This document shows, piece by piece, positions 44,502 to 52,971 of a stretch of 64,000 nucleotides of DNA. Numbering within the stretch: position 1 is the stretch's first letter; every line of letters begins with the position of its first letter. Source of the stretch: Pirellula sp. (GTDB lineage Bacteria; Planctomycetota; Planctomycetia; Pirellulales; PNKZ01). The DNA lies in assembly GCA_013822735.1 (NCBI GenBank), contig PNKZ01000006.1, positions 181,809 through 245,808 of the forward strand. The letters run 5' to 3'. Position numbers and translations under genes: made by a program. Under the pieces are notes generated by a model that saw nothing but the letters and a program-made list of their open reading frames with translations, was not told the DNA's origin and made no database searches.

Positions 44502-46070
44502 TCAGAAATAGAGCTGCGTGCGCGTCCAGAACATGTCGCTGGAAGATTGAAGGGCGCCGGTGTTGGAGAAAACCGGACTGTCGAAAACGGCGCGCTCCCA
44601 GCCCACATAAACCTTCACGAATTTGTTGAGATACCAATTCATGCCGACGTCGACGAGTTGAGCACCGTTGCTCCAGCGCGTCGGATCGGCTAAGCCTGCC
44701 GTGAATACGCGGGAGTCGAGATTTAGCGCGCTATATCGAGCCGTGGCTTCCAATGCGCCGAGTCCGAAACAGCCGGCGCGAGGGTTGAAGGGCCGATGCG
44801 GATCGACGAGCGTACGGTCGCGGATGTTCTCCCCCGTGAGGATGTATCCGCCTTGGAAGAACCAGCCGTCGATGGGAATTCGAGTGGAAGGGCCTGCGCC
44901 GAGCGCGTAGCTTTCATGTCCCCACTCCCAGGCCGCCAACATCGCCAGCCGACGGTAATAATATGCCGTATGCAACTCCCACAAGGCACGGTTTCCGTTC
45001 TCGCGTACGCCCGAGTTGAACTGTAGGAAGGGAACCGTCGCTTCATCCGAAGCCGAACCGCTGACGGTAGCTGAAGACGGCGGTGAGTTCGTTCGAAGTG
45101 CCGCCGGCAAGACCGACTGGTTCTCCTGTCCGGCGTCAACGGAGCCGCCGAACTGCCAATCGCGAAGGAGAGCTCCCTCTTCCAAGTTGTAAAACGGCTT
45201 GAAGTTCAGGAATGCCATCGCGTCCTGATTGTTGTCGTTCGGCTCAAACGAGTTTCGCTGCGTATTAAAGGTGCCGACGGCGTATTCAAAGCGATTGTCG
45301 AGCACAACGCCCCACAGCATGAGTCCCAACCGTCGATTCGCCTCATAGTTGTTGGCGAAGAGCGATCGCTCCGGTGTTGGGAGATCCCAAACGTGGATTC
45401 GGTAAAACTCATAAGTAAAAGGCGTTTTGAACCGGCCGACGCGGATTTGGCAGCGCGAATCATAGTTGAAATTGAGATAGGCATCCGTCAAGCCTAAGCT
45501 GTCGTAGGTGTTCTGGAAGGAGCACGTGTATTGGATAGGCTTGGTGACGTTGCCCTGAAGATAAAAACGCGAACGCGGATTATAGAAGCCGCTGGTGGCA
45601 AAGCCCGGACTAGGCTCCGGATAGATCTTGGCGTCGATTTGGCTAAATACGTTCACGCCAAACGAGTATTCACCGTCGTCGCTAGAGAAGCGAAGGCCGC
45701 CATGTTCATGGTCGTACGACGACTTGAACGGCAACTTTCCGCTGTGCGAAGTCTTGCCTTCCTGAGGACGGCGGAGCACCGTGGGATCGCCGCCGGTCGC
45801 CTTCGACCCGCCACCGGCAGTATAGGGCCAGGGCTCCGAGCCAAGGCTGAATGCGGGTGGCGGCGCGTTTCTCCGGTGATTCGCAGCCTCGAGCGCCTCC
45901 AGTCTAGAGTAGATCTCGCCGATGCTCGGTTCGCTTGTCGCAGCGAGCGGTTCTGGGTTCTGGTTCAACATGTCGGACGGCGAAAGGTCTAAGTCCTCCT
46001 GTCCGTGCACGGAGCCCACCGCCGCAACCAGAATCGCAGACCCGACGAGTAAACGATTAAGTGCTTTCAT
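44502..46070 (-). CDS. OprO/OprP-like outer-membrane porin
   Basis: ATG 46068-46070 is used because GGAGG lies upstream and a signal peptide (MKALNRLLVGSAILVAAVGS) follows. Family features are a short coiled N-terminal SIGEIYSRLEALEAANHRR, then DDGEYSFGVNVFSQIDAKIY, RSRFYLQGNVTKPIQYTCSF, and VGRFKTPFTYEFYRIHVWDL. Many amphipathic beta-strand pairs lead to the aromatic C-terminal end WTRTQLYF, the final-strand signature of outer-membrane proteins. The 522-residue length suits a 16-strand anion-type porin. Substrate is unknown; phosphate or organic anions such as oxalate are possible given the neighbours. Confidence 0.9.
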   Translation of the reverse strand: MKALNRLLVGSAILVAAVGSVHGQEDLDLSPSDMLNQNPEPLAATSEPSIGEIYSRLEALEAANHRRNAPPPAFSLGSEPWPYTAGGGSKATGGDPTVLRRPQEGKTSHSGKLPFKSSYDHEHGGLRFSSDDGEYSFGVNVFSQIDAKIYPEPSPGFATSGFYNPRSRFYLQGNVTKPIQYTCSFQNTYDSLGLTDAYLNFNYDSRCQIRVGRFKTPFTYEFYRIHVWDLPTPERSLFANNYEANRRLGLMLWGVVLDNRFEYAVGTFNTQRNSFEPNDNNQDAMAFLNFKPFYNLEEGALLRDWQFGGSVDAGQENQSVLPAALRTNSPPSSATVSGSASDEATVPFLQFNSGVRENGNRALWELHTAYYYRRLAMLAAWEWGHESYALGAGPSTRIPIDGWFFQGGYILTGENIRDRTLVDPHRPFNPRAGCFGLGALEATARYSALNLDSRVFTAGLADPTRWSNGAQLVDVGMNWYLNKFVKVYVGWERAVFDSPVFSNTGALQSSSDMFWTRTQLYF

Positions 46071-46380
46071 GAGTCTGCCCTCCTTAGTCGACGCAATTTC
46101 TTCCTGAGCCTTGCTTCTGCGCCGACGAGCCGCCAATCGATGCCAGCAATGTCGTCTTAGCCAGTGCTGCCATCGATGTGACAGAAGTACACACTCCTAA
46201 TGGAACTATCGGCTATAAACTAAACAAATTGTTAGTAGATCAAGGGCATGGGCCCGCCCATCGTAAACACACTTCAGGTTGCTGCCAAACTGCTCATCTG
46301 TTGATTCAATTCCAAATCACGATGGGCCTCGACGAGCCCCGGCTAACGGCATTATTTTCCGACAGTTTCTACTTGCCCCG

Positions 46381-46416
46381 GGCGCACGTTGATCCAGTAC
46401 TTCGTCAACGTGCGCC
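46381..46416 (-). terminator. Perfect hairpin downstream of oxdC
   Basis: GGCGCACGTTGA (46381-46392) pairs perfectly with TCAACGTGCGCC (46405-46416) over a 12-nt loop, beginning 12 nt past the oxdC stop in the direction of its transcription. No T-run follows on that strand, so it may work as a Rho-assisted terminator or mRNA 3' end stabiliser. The remaining 46071-46380 is the AT-richer upstream region of the porin and shows no gene. Confidence 0.6.
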
Positions 46417-46428
46417 TCGGTGATCTCG

Positions 46429-47595
46429 CTACGGACTAAGGAAGACGTCCTTCTTCGGGAACTTCTCAAACAGCGAGGCCGGTTTGCTGAAGTTCGTCGC
46501 CAGGATGCTCGTCGGGTTGCCGGCGATCCATTGCGAGAGGTCGATTGTTTGGTACACGCCGGTGTTGAAGCCGATGAGAATCCGGGCCGTTTCGTGGCCG
46601 ATATTCTCGATCGAGTGGCCGTAGCCTTGCGGAATGTAGCCGACGTCTCCCTTTTCCAACGTCTCCGTGCGATAGCGGCCGTGCGAGCCGAACATCGACA
46701 CGCTTACGTTGCCCGCGATGACGTATTGCCATTCGTCGGCGGTCGGATGCCAGTGCAGCTCACGCAGGGCGCCCGGCTCAAGTTCTAGTACGACGCCGGT
46801 AACGGTCGTCGAAATCGGGAACTTCGTCGAGTCGAGCGTCCATTCACGACCTCCTTCGAAGGTGCGATGCGGCGGGTCTTTGAGCATTTCATACTTGTGC
46901 GTGAGCGCCGTCTTCTTCCAACCTTGCAGCGGTTCCGATTGTTCGCGCGGCGGAATCGCACCCTTGGCGAAGTACACTTCGTCTTTCGGAAACCCTTCAA
47001 ACGCCGATTCGGGCAGGCCGAAATTCTTGGCAAGCAGCGCTTTCGGCGTGTGGCCGATCCAGTCGGAGATGCTGAACGTGCCGAACTCGGAGAAGTAGCC
47101 GTTGTCGAAGATCAGGATGAAGTGGCACGGCTTGTTGCCGAGGCATTCGAGCACATGGCCGTGACCGCGCGGGAAGAACCAGACGTCGCCCGGCTTAAAG
47201 TCGTTTGTTTCCGCTGTGCCGTCGGGGCTGATGACGGTCGTGCGAACGTCGCCTTCGAGCACCAGCGCCCATTCCGCCGCCGTGGCGTGCCAGTGGAGTT
47301 CGCGCATCACGCCGGGATCGAGTCGCATCGAGACCCCCGCGAGACCTTTGGAGATCGGCAGTTGCTTGACCGTCGCTTCTTTTCCGGAGCTGTTGCCGAT
47401 GACCTTCCCCACCGATTTCTCTAGGGCAAACTTAAACGTCGGCAGTTCCTCCCCGGAAGCGACCGGATCGGGCACATTGTTCATGAAGGTTGTATCACCC
47501 GCTTCGACGGTCTTCGGGCTACGAAACGTCGAGGCGACGACGGCTGTCAGAGCGGCGGCACTTGCCAGAAACTCGCGGCGTTGGAAGGCGGACAT
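46429..47595 (-). CDS. oxdC: Oxalate decarboxylase (bicupin), Tat-exported
   Basis: OxdC splits oxalate into formate and CO2 with manganese. The 388-residue protein has two cupin domains with full metal sets: His101, His103, Glu108 and His147 (HWHATAAEWALVLEG and GHGHVLE), and His281, His283, Glu288 and His327. Glu170 in the mobile lid (GYFSEFGTF) is at the catalytic position; the family lid is usually SENS, so the following residues differ. A twin-Arg leader (RREFLASAAALTAVV) implies export, unlike cytosolic Bacillus OxdC. Formate made here could feed the formate dehydrogenase 4 kb away (inference). Confidence 0.93.
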   Translation of the reverse strand: MSAFQRREFLASAAALTAVVASTFRSPKTVEAGDTTFMNNVPDPVASGEELPTFKFALEKSVGKVIGNSSGKEATVKQLPISKGLAGVSMRLDPGVMRELHWHATAAEWALVLEGDVRTTVISPDGTAETNDFKPGDVWFFPRGHGHVLECLGNKPCHFILIFDNGYFSEFGTFSISDWIGHTPKALLAKNFGLPESAFEGFPKDEVYFAKGAIPPREQSEPLQGWKKTALTHKYEMLKDPPHRTFEGGREWTLDSTKFPISTTVTGVVLELEPGALRELHWHPTADEWQYVIAGNVSVSMFGSHGRYRTETLEKGDVGYIPQGYGHSIENIGHETARILIGFNTGVYQTIDLSQWIAGNPTSILATNFSKPASLFEKFPKKDVFLSP

Positions 47596-47668
47596 GACAA
47601 GCTCTCCTATGTGACGGAATGCGAAGGGGGATGAGAAGGATTTTGATCGATCTTGAAACTACCGCCGG

Positions 47669-48193
47669 TTAGCGAGGGCCGACCGTCTCGGACAGGAACC
47701 ACGTACGGCGTTCGGATTCGTCGATCCACGTTTCGATCACGCTGGCCGTCGCGACGTCGTCGTATCGGTCGCAAACGGCATGAGCCCGACGCAACGAACT
47801 CGTGAATTGCAGGTTGTCGACGGCCAACTCCGCCAGCATGTCCTCCGGCACAACGAACGCTTCGTTGTTGTCGAGCAACCGTTGGTGTTGCGCGATGTCG
47901 CTGATCGACCGCAGGCTCACTCCGCCGATCTTGCGGGCTCGCTCGGCGATGTCGTCCGTCATCGCGAAGATCTGCTCGGATTGCTCATCCAAAAGCAGGT
48001 GGTAGTCGCGAAAATGCGGGCCCGACATGTGCCAATGGAAATTCTTAGTTTTCACATAGAGGGCAAATACGTCGGCGAGAAGTGCGCGAAGTTCGGCCGA
48101 GATTGCCGCCACCCCTTCCGCCGGAAGGTCGGTCGGCGTCGCCAGGCGCGGATGCACATAGTCTTGTCTGGAAATAGTTTGAGTCTTATTCAT
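47669..48193 (-). CDS. dps: Dps-family DNA-protection/ferritin-like protein
   Basis: Dps forms a hollow dodecamer that stores iron and uses peroxide to oxidise Fe(II), protecting DNA. The 174-residue protein has the diagnostic ferroxidase motif KTKNFHWHMSGPHFRDYHLL followed by LDEQSEQIF. The paired His and Asp/Glu residues lie at the subunit interface. The RTWFLSET C-terminal helix is also typical. Its length and lack of signal peptide are normal. It is divergent from the second ECF sigma gene across a 184-bp region. Placement beside peroxidase and cytochrome bd genes fits an oxidative-stress theme. Confidence 0.93.
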   Translation of the reverse strand: MNKTQTISRQDYVHPRLATPTDLPAEGVAAISAELRALLADVFALYVKTKNFHWHMSGPHFRDYHLLLDEQSEQIFAMTDDIAERARKIGGVSLRSISDIAQHQRLLDNNEAFVVPEDMLAELAVDNLQFTSSLRRAHAVCDRYDDVATASVIETWIDESERRTWFLSETVGPR

Positions 48194-48291
48194 GGCGATC
48201 TCCCGGCTGATGGTGAACCCTGATTATTCAACGCTTGCTTCCGCCTGCCTTACTAAGCGGGGCGGACGGACAGGCAGTTGGAGAAAGCCGG

Positions 48292-48320
48292 CGGGTTGCG
48301 AACCCGGGAACGGTGTTCCC
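48292..48320 (+). other. Tandem small hairpins in the sigma-factor leader
   Basis: CGGGTT-GCG-AACCCG (48292-48306) and GGGAAC-GGT-GTTCCC (48306-48320) are two perfect adjacent hairpins just upstream of the candidate starts of the second ECF sigma gene. They may affect its translation or be chance GC-rich symmetry. Confidence 0.35.
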
Positions 48321-48377
48321 CCCGGGGAAAGCCAAGAGATGGAACGGCTTATGAAATTTGAGTCTAATGGCGGGTCT

Positions 48378-49004
48378 ATGAACGAAGGACTTACGACAAT
48401 CGCCGTTCAGCGCTATCTCGGCGAGCTGGCCAGGCTCAATGGCGACGCTCCGGCCGAGCCGATCATTCGCGCTTTGATCGAAAGTTCGGTGACCCGGCTC
48501 CAATTGCTCTGCCGTACGCTGCTTTTGCGAAGCTACCCGCGCCTCATGCGTCCGCCGCTTAATTTGCAGACGGACGAGATGTTGAGCGCCGTCGTGGATC
48601 GACTTTTCAAAGCGATGCGCGAAGTGCGGCCGACGACGGTACGGCAATTTTTCGCATTGGCCAACCAGCACATCCGGTGGGAGCTCAATGACTTTGCCCG
48701 ACGCTTAGATCGTCAGGCGCCCGTGCTGGAGCTGCACGAAGCGTTTGTTCCCGCGCCCGACGACAGCGGATCGCAGCTCACCCCCAACGCCTTGCGCATG
48801 CTGGAGGCCGTCGAAAGTCTGCCGGAAGAAGAGCGCGAGGTGTTTAGCCTCGTGCGCATTCAGGGGATGTCGCACGGCGAGGTGGCCGATGTGTTGGGCG
48901 TGGTGGAAAAGACGGTTCGGCGTCGGCTCAATCGCAGCTTGTTGCTGTTGGCCGACAAGTTGAAGGATCTCAATCCCGTACCCCCTCCGACAAGCAAGTC
49001 TTGA
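48378..49004 (+). CDS. ECF-type sigma factor (kinase-linked, planctomycete type), second copy
   Basis: The 208-residue protein is a full-length paralogue of the sigma factor at 35854. It shares the RPPLNLQTDEMLSAVVDRL block, the TVRQFFALANQHIRWELND block and the LPEEEREVFSLVRIQGMSHG region-4 start; an HTH follows (VLGVVEKTVRRRLNRSLLLL). The frame is open to 48192, but ATG 48378 aligns with the paralogue's start; ATG 48339 is an alternative. The kinase gene starts 36 nt later, repeating the sigma-kinase gene order. Divergence from dps makes this sigma a possible regulator of the adjacent oxidative-stress genes (inference). Confidence 0.88.
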   Translation: MNEGLTTIAVQRYLGELARLNGDAPAEPIIRALIESSVTRLQLLCRTLLLRSYPRLMRPPLNLQTDEMLSAVVDRLFKAMREVRPTTVRQFFALANQHIRWELNDFARRLDRQAPVLELHEAFVPAPDDSGSQLTPNALRMLEAVESLPEEEREVFSLVRIQGMSHGEVADVLGVVEKTVRRRLNRSLLLLADKLKDLNPVPPPTSKS

Positions 49005-49040
49005 AGCTAGACACGGCGCAGAAACACCGTCACGCGAATT

Positions 49041-51341
49041 ATGCCATTCCACGGGACTGTTAGCGAACTGCTCGAGGAGATCCTCGAATCCGGTCGTTCC
49101 GCCGAGGACGTGTGCGCCGATTGTCCCGAGCTGCTGGACCAAGTTCGCGAGCAGTTGCAAAAGCTAAGCGACGTCGAGCTTCAGATCGAGTCGTTGTTTC
49201 CGCTCTCGCAGACGGCGGTCCGATCCGATCAGCATGCCGCTGCGAGCGGCATCGCCGACCTACCGCCGATTCACGATCACGAGATTCAGACCATCCTCGG
49301 CCGCGGCGGAATGGGGGTCGTTTACCAGGCGCGGCATGTAAAGCTCAATCGCATCGTCGCCGTCAAAATGTTGCTCGCCGGTTCGCATGCCGGGCGGCAA
49401 CAGTACCTGCGGTTTATGCGTGAGGCGGAAGCCGTCGCAGCCCTGAAGCATGCCAATATCGTGCAGATCTACGACTTCGGCGAAGTTTCCGGGCAGCCTT
49501 ATTTCACGATGGAGTTCGTCGACGGCGGAAGCCTTGCGCAGAAATTGGCGCACTCCCCTTTATCAGCGCGCGAGTCGGCGCAGCTGCTCACAGCGTTGGC
49601 GCAGGCCGTGGGTGCGGCGCATCGCAGCGGCATCATTCATCGCGATCTTAAGCCGGCCAACATCCTAATTGCCGCCGGCAACACGCCGAAGATCAGCGAT
49701 TTCGGGCTCGCGCGGCGGATCGACGTCGACGACGGCCTGACGCAGACCGGCGTACTCGTCGGCACGCCCACCTACATGGCGCCGGAGCAAATGACCGGCG
49801 TTTCCACAGCCATCGGACCTGCCGTCGACATCTTTGCGTTAGGCGCGGTGCTTTACGAGATGCTCACCGGGCATCCGCCGTTTCGGGGCGAGAGCTTCTC
49901 CGACGTCCAACGGCGCGTGATGAGAGAAGAGCCGGTGCCGCCGTCGCGCATCAACGCCAAAGTTCCGCGCGATCTGGAAACGATCTGTCTCAAATGTTTG
50001 GAGAAGGAATCGAAGAAAAGGTACGCAACCGCCGATGATTTGGCCGCCGATCTCGAAAGGTTTTTGCGCCACGAACCGATTCGTGCGCGACCGACAGGCA
50101 CGGCCGGCCGCGTCATGCGTTGGGTTCGCCGCAATCCGCTCCCTACCGTTCTCTCGGTCACCGCAATCGTTCTGATCGGGCTGATCATTAGCGAGGGAGT
50201 GCAAGAGTGGGCCCTCGCCGCCGGCCGGCGCGCAGAGAAATCACGACTGACGGCCCGATTTGAGTCGGGCGTCCAGTTAGTACAAGAAGGACGTTTTGCC
50301 GAAGCCAAGGCGATTCTCGGCAAACTGGGGGACGGCGGCCATGAAGATCTGCGGCTGCGCATCGATCGGACGTTGGCGGAGTTAGAACTCGTTGAGAAAC
50401 TCGATGCGATCGGCGTCGATCGCGCCGTGGCCGTCAGCGGAAGCAACGAAGCTCGACGATTGAACGGCATTGCAGCGAACGGGTACGCGGCCGTCTTCGC
50501 GCAATTTGGAATGAATCGCACGTCGGGCGACCCGGGCTCGATCGCCCAACGCATCAAAGACTCCGATATCCGGCACGCGCTGGTGGAGGCGCTCGACGAT
50601 TGGTCGGTCTGTGAAGCGGATGAAGTTTCAAGAAATTCGATTCTCGAGGTCATTCGGCATGCCGATTCCGACGCCGGCACTTGGCATCAGCGAGTGCGGA
50701 ATCCCGCCAACTGGATCGCCCGCGCGGAACTCTCGCAGTTAGCGGAGAGCGCCCCGACGACAAGCCGCAACGTGCACCTCCTCCGGGCCTTTGGGGATCG
50801 CCTTGCCGCCGCAGGTCTTGACTCGATCGCTTTCCGCAAACGATTGCAACAAGACCACGCCGACTGTTACCTGACGAACCTCTCTTTGGCAGACGCGCTC
50901 CGCGACAAAGACCCGGCAGAATCGATCCGCTTTTATCAGGCCGCTTTGGCGATTCGCCCCCGCGCGATTCCGGCCTGGAACAACCTGGCAGTGGCTCTAT
51001 CGGGCGTCGGACGCACGGACGAAGCCTTGTTCCATTTCCAACATGCAAAAGAGCTCGATCCTCAATCCGTGTACGTGCGATACAACCTCGGCCTTGCTCT
51101 TTCGGCCGCCCAACAAGCCGAAGGCGCCGTTACCGAGTTACAGCAAGCGGTCGCACTTGCTCCCGACTTCGCTCCCGCCTACATCGCTTTGGATAAAGAG
51201 CTGATCAAAGCGCGCAGGTACGCGGAGGCGGAGGCGGTTTTGCGTCGCGGCCTCGATGCGGTGCCCTTGGACGATCCCAACCGTACGGAGCTCAGAGACC
51301 TCCTGAGGCGTTGCCTTCAACTCCAATCTTCCGGCGACTAA
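49041..51341 (+). CDS. Membrane Ser/Thr protein kinase with TPR repeats
   Basis: The 766-residue protein begins with a helical segment also found in the kinase at 31223 (LLEEILESGRSAEDVCADCP, compare LLERILESHCDPAEACAECP). The kinase domain at about 78-345 is complete: GRGGMGVVY at 87, Lys109, HRDLKPAN at 200, DFG at 220 and GTPTYMAPEQ. A membrane helix follows at about 370-390 (TVLSVTAIVLIGLIISEG). The external part has TPR-like helical repeats near the C-terminus (RAIPAWNNLAVALSGVGRTD, SVYVRYNLGLALSAAQQAEG) instead of WD40 propellers. Coupled to the upstream sigma factor, it is a likely sensor kinase for it. Confidence 0.93.
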   Translation: MPFHGTVSELLEEILESGRSAEDVCADCPELLDQVREQLQKLSDVELQIESLFPLSQTAVRSDQHAAASGIADLPPIHDHEIQTILGRGGMGVVYQARHVKLNRIVAVKMLLAGSHAGRQQYLRFMREAEAVAALKHANIVQIYDFGEVSGQPYFTMEFVDGGSLAQKLAHSPLSARESAQLLTALAQAVGAAHRSGIIHRDLKPANILIAAGNTPKISDFGLARRIDVDDGLTQTGVLVGTPTYMAPEQMTGVSTAIGPAVDIFALGAVLYEMLTGHPPFRGESFSDVQRRVMREEPVPPSRINAKVPRDLETICLKCLEKESKKRYATADDLAADLERFLRHEPIRARPTGTAGRVMRWVRRNPLPTVLSVTAIVLIGLIISEGVQEWALAAGRRAEKSRLTARFESGVQLVQEGRFAEAKAILGKLGDGGHEDLRLRIDRTLAELELVEKLDAIGVDRAVAVSGSNEARRLNGIAANGYAAVFAQFGMNRTSGDPGSIAQRIKDSDIRHALVEALDDWSVCEADEVSRNSILEVIRHADSDAGTWHQRVRNPANWIARAELSQLAESAPTTSRNVHLLRAFGDRLAAAGLDSIAFRKRLQQDHADCYLTNLSLADALRDKDPAESIRFYQAALAIRPRAIPAWNNLAVALSGVGRTDEALFHFQHAKELDPQSVYVRYNLGLALSAAQQAEGAVTELQQAVALAPDFAPAYIALDKELIKARRYAEAEAVLRRGLDAVPLDDPNRTELRDLLRRCLQLQSSGD

Positions 51342-51360
51342 TTCTGCCGCGGACGAAATT

Positions 51361-52971
51361 TCACTCCGCGCCGACATGGCTCCCTTTTTCCGCCACCGAC
51401 CGCTTCATGAAAAACACGAACGGCGCCAACAATAACGCCAGGACCGCGGTCAACCAGAAGATATCGAAGTACGCGAGCGATAGGGCCTGCTGCTGACGAA
51501 GTTGATCGAGCCCTCCCAAAGCCAGTTGGCCGGCTTTAGCCGCATCTCCCGAATGATGCCCGAGAACGTTTTGCGCCTGATGCAAAAAACTTCGTACGTG
51601 ATCATTTAAGGGGTCGAGAAACTCATTGACTCGCGATAGATGAAACTGGACGCGTCGTTGCTGAATGGTTTGCACCATCGACGTGCCGACGCTCCCTCCT
51701 TCATTGCGCAGCAGGCTGATGAGTGCGATGGCCGAGCCTCGCAGATGCTTGGGCGTATACATTAGCGCAGCCACATTGATCGGCGCGAAAATGAGCCCCA
51801 AGCCTCCCGTCAGCACCATCCGCGGCGCGATGAGTTGCCAAGGCCCGACATCAAGATTCAAGAGCGACATCCAAAAATTGGAACAAGCCAGCACCACCAG
51901 CCCGCCGGCGATCAACCAGCGTGCATCGACGCCCCGGCCGAGAAGCACGCTCACTATGATCAGCATCGAAATCGAAGAGATGCCCCCGGGCGAAAGCACT
52001 AGGCCCGCGTAGAGGGCGTCGTAGCCGAAAAGCGCCTGCAACATGGCCGGCAGAGCGATGCTCGCGGCATACAGAATGGCGAAGGCGCAAAACAGAATCA
52101 CGCACGACATCGCCAGATTTCGCTCGCGGAGCACGCGCAGATTGATCAACGGATTCTCCACCCGCAATTCCCGCCAGATGAAGAAACAGAAGCCGAGCAC
52201 CAAGAGGGTCGTCAACGTTTGAATGCGCCAGAACGGATCTTGTAGCCAATCCCACTCTTGCCCCTTGCTTAATAAGACCTCCCAGCACGAGACCGCCAAG
52301 GCCAGCGCGCCGAGTCCAAGATAGTCGAAGTTCAGCGGCTGCCTGCGCAGCTCAACTCGTTCCTTCTTCAGATACTCGGGATCGGCCACCAAAAAGTAGC
52401 AGGACAGAAAAGCGAGGATCCCGATCGGCAAGTTGATGTAGAAGATCCAACGCCATTCGTAGTTCACCACGAGCCAGCCCCCGAGCGTCGGCCCGACGAT
52501 CGGCCCGATGAGGGCCGCGATGCCGAACACCGACATGGCGGTCCCTTGTTTGTCGGACGGAAAGGTATCGAGCAGGATGGCCTGACTCGAGGGCTGCAAC
52601 CCACCGCCGGCCAAACCTTGAAGGACGCGAAACACGATGATTTCCGACAAACTCGTGGCGATGCCGCATAGGCCCGAAGCGAGCGTAAACACGGCGATCG
52701 AAAGGAGGAAATAGTTGCGGCGTCCGAGACGGGCCGAGATCCAGCCGCTGATCGTGAGGATCAGGGCGTTCGCCGCCAAGTAGCTGGTGATGACCCATTC
52801 GCTGTCGGTCTCGGCGGTCGATAGTCCGCCGGCAATGTAGCGCAGGGCGACATTGGCGATCGTTGTGTCGAGCAGTTCCATGAAGGTCGGGATCACCACC
52901 GCGGCGGCGATCCACCAGGGATTGAACGTCTTCCGTTTGGGAACTGCGGAGATTGAAGCCGTGGCGCTCAT
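51361..52971 (-). CDS. DHA2-family MFS drug transporter (EmrB-like)
   Basis: ATG 52969-52971 is used; it overlaps the stop of the HlyD gene (ATGA), indicating translational coupling. The 536-residue protein has about 14 membrane helices and DHA2 signatures: PTFMELLDTTIANVALRYIA near residue 30, VITSYLAANALILTISGWIS, the motif-C-like GPIVGPTLGGWLVVNYEWRW, and NEGGSVGTSMVQTIQQRR late. It would form a tripartite pump with the HlyD-type adaptor; no TolC-like outer-membrane factor is encoded nearby. It converges on the TPR kinase gene with a 19-bp gap. Confidence 0.93.
   Translation of the reverse strand: MSATASISAVPKRKTFNPWWIAAAVVIPTFMELLDTTIANVALRYIAGGLSTAETDSEWVITSYLAANALILTISGWISARLGRRNYFLLSIAVFTLASGLCGIATSLSEIIVFRVLQGLAGGGLQPSSQAILLDTFPSDKQGTAMSVFGIAALIGPIVGPTLGGWLVVNYEWRWIFYINLPIGILAFLSCYFLVADPEYLKKERVELRRQPLNFDYLGLGALALAVSCWEVLLSKGQEWDWLQDPFWRIQTLTTLLVLGFCFFIWRELRVENPLINLRVLRERNLAMSCVILFCAFAILYAASIALPAMLQALFGYDALYAGLVLSPGGISSISMLIIVSVLLGRGVDARWLIAGGLVVLACSNFWMSLLNLDVGPWQLIAPRMVLTGGLGLIFAPINVAALMYTPKHLRGSAIALISLLRNEGGSVGTSMVQTIQQRRVQFHLSRVNEFLDPLNDHVRSFLHQAQNVLGHHSGDAAKAGQLALGGLDQLRQQQALSLAYFDIFWLTAVLALLLAPFVFFMKRSVAEKGSHVGAE

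Noticed and set aside
46178-46423. Short plus-strand ORF between porin and oxdC
   Set aside because: It spans the perfect terminator-like hairpin and has no recognisable protein features.
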